From: Angiostrongylus vasorum
Taxonomy: Eukaryota > Nematoda > Chromadorea > Rhabditida > Metastrongylidae
Direction: 5' to 3'
NCBI GenBank assembly: GCA_018806985.1
Contig: JADANN010000465.1
Span: 930,001-994,000, forward strand
Length of the DNA stretch: 64,000 nt
Below, piece after piece: positions 63,000 to 64,000 of the stretch. A program made the translations under genes and the position numbers. The stretch's first letter is position 1. Each line of letters starts with the position of its first letter. Below the pieces are notes generated by a model that worked only from the letters and a program-made list of their open reading frames with translations, searched no databases and was not told where the DNA came from.

Positions 63000-63470
63000 A
63001 TGTAGCAAACCGAATACGGGACCAATATACATAGAAGTTATTTCCTCAAGATGTTCAGTGAATCACTTTCAGGTTTTTCATGTTTCAAATGTCGGTTCGT
63101 CATTTGTTAAAAATTCCGTTCTAACCGTGTTCCCATGGTGAGACGACAAAAGCCACAAAACATATGACATCGGAATAAAGCAATTTCATATTTACCACTG
63201 AAGGATCTCTAGAAAGAAAAGGTAACTGATTACTCTAGTCAGCTGAAAAAATTAAAATCGTTAGAAAATTTGCGGTGCTGCAGAACCAGGTCCTACCTGT
63301 TCTAACTAAGGAACGGATGAAACTTGGTAAGATAAGGGGACCACACAATCATACCATACAAATAACCACTAATACTAGCTTTGTAGTTCAGTTGTTTTCA
63401 ACTTTTGTGTAAAATTGTGGGAAGTAGACGGCGATCAATGGTTGCAGAATTCGATGCCTTACATACATAT
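63000..63470. other. Gene-free stretch
   Basis: AT-rich sequence without a recognisable exon or repeat. Confidence 0.4.
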
Positions 63471-63474
63471 ACAC

Positions 63475-63860
63475 CTAACGGTTTACCGCCTCGTCGTGGC
63501 TGGGAAGTGTTCCTGGGTGTCGGACTGCGATGTATAGCGCGGGGATTCGGCCCCCCGGCAGGGTCTTCGAAGCTAAGAAGGAGTCCGGCGTTTCCATCAA
63601 GAAGCCTAGCTAAGACTAAACGAGTGCCGGGATTCACCACCGTCCTGGTATCAAAGTCGTATGATGGCAAATCTTCCTCTGATCCACAAGGGCCGCGACT
63701 GCCTGTGGTGGTGAAACCTGGGGCACACTTTACCCAGGCTGACCTCGGAATTCCAGGGAACCGCAATGGCTTAACCAGCAAATCTCCGAAAAATGGAGAT
63801 TGTGCTGGGGCCCGCACAACCAGTGAGGGCGGGCCGTTCAAGTATCAAGTAAGTATCATA
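63475..63860 (+). repeat. Repeat family C, well-preserved copy
   Basis: Forward copy from 'cggtttaccgcctcgtcg' to 'cccgcacaaccagtgagg'. As at 11785, both strands are open over most of its length. Confidence 0.8.
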
Positions 63861-64000
63861 TAAGTATAGATAGACATGGTCTTCTAACTGACTCCATTTA
63901 GACAGTCTTCTAGCTGACCTTACTCAGAAGATAGAAATAATCTCCTACCTGACTCCAGCATGGTTTATGCTCGTTTACAAACTGCAAGAAGAAGTAAAGT

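Overview
This window looks like nuclear DNA of a clade V (strongylid, hookworm-like) nematode. The genes are split into many small exons with short introns and TTTYAG-type acceptors, and every start codon I could place has a splice acceptor 2-28 bases upstream, as expected for spliced-leader trans-splicing. The proteins are closest to Caenorhabditis elegans ones, and the gene order echoes C. elegans chromosome IV (worm gene names and neighbourhoods are from memory). The rest is dense in RTE-type LINEs, Penelope-like fragments, tRNA-derived SINEs and MITEs.

All recognised genes are on the minus strand. From right to left, which is the direction of transcription: lst-3/CCAR1 (53644-61970, 21 exons, about 1,101 aa, essentially complete); cfp-1/CXXC1, the CpG-binding subunit of the SET1 H3K4 methyltransferase complex (about 36860-52870, introns swollen by nested retroelements); phosphomannomutase (28619-34007, 6 exons, 250 aa); V-ATPase proteolipid c, vha-3 (18959-19444), followed by V-ATPase subunit C, vha-11 (13461-18465, 9 exons, 384 aa), the same pair and order as a known C. 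elegans operon; mksr-2/B9D2, a ciliary transition-zone protein (3084-6861, 5 exons, one frame break in exon 1); and an unidentified gene (2309-2933) about 150 bases behind mksr-2 with operon-like spacing. An orphan coding-looking exon lies near 62.7-63.0 kb.

Between and inside these genes: five RTE LINE copies (7.0-10.0, 22.5-25.9, 29.4-31.7, 39.6-45.7 and 49.1-52.3 kb), a sixth copy nested inside the 39.6-45.7 kb one, and a Penelope-like GIY-YIG element nested in that same copy. Two tRNA-derived SINE families, a ~360-bp repeat open on both strands, a MITE family with long terminal inverted repeats, and several TA-type microsatellites account for most remaining sequence. The Penelope-like fragments share a short motif that resembles a hammerhead ribozyme core with co-varying stem bases, the most unusual non-coding signal in the window.

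Functionally, vha-3 and vha-11 encode two parts of the same proton pump, phosphomannomutase feeds GDP-mannose and glycosylation, cfp-1 and lst-3 act in nuclear gene control, and mksr-2 acts at the cilium base. They are housekeeping genes rather than one pathway.
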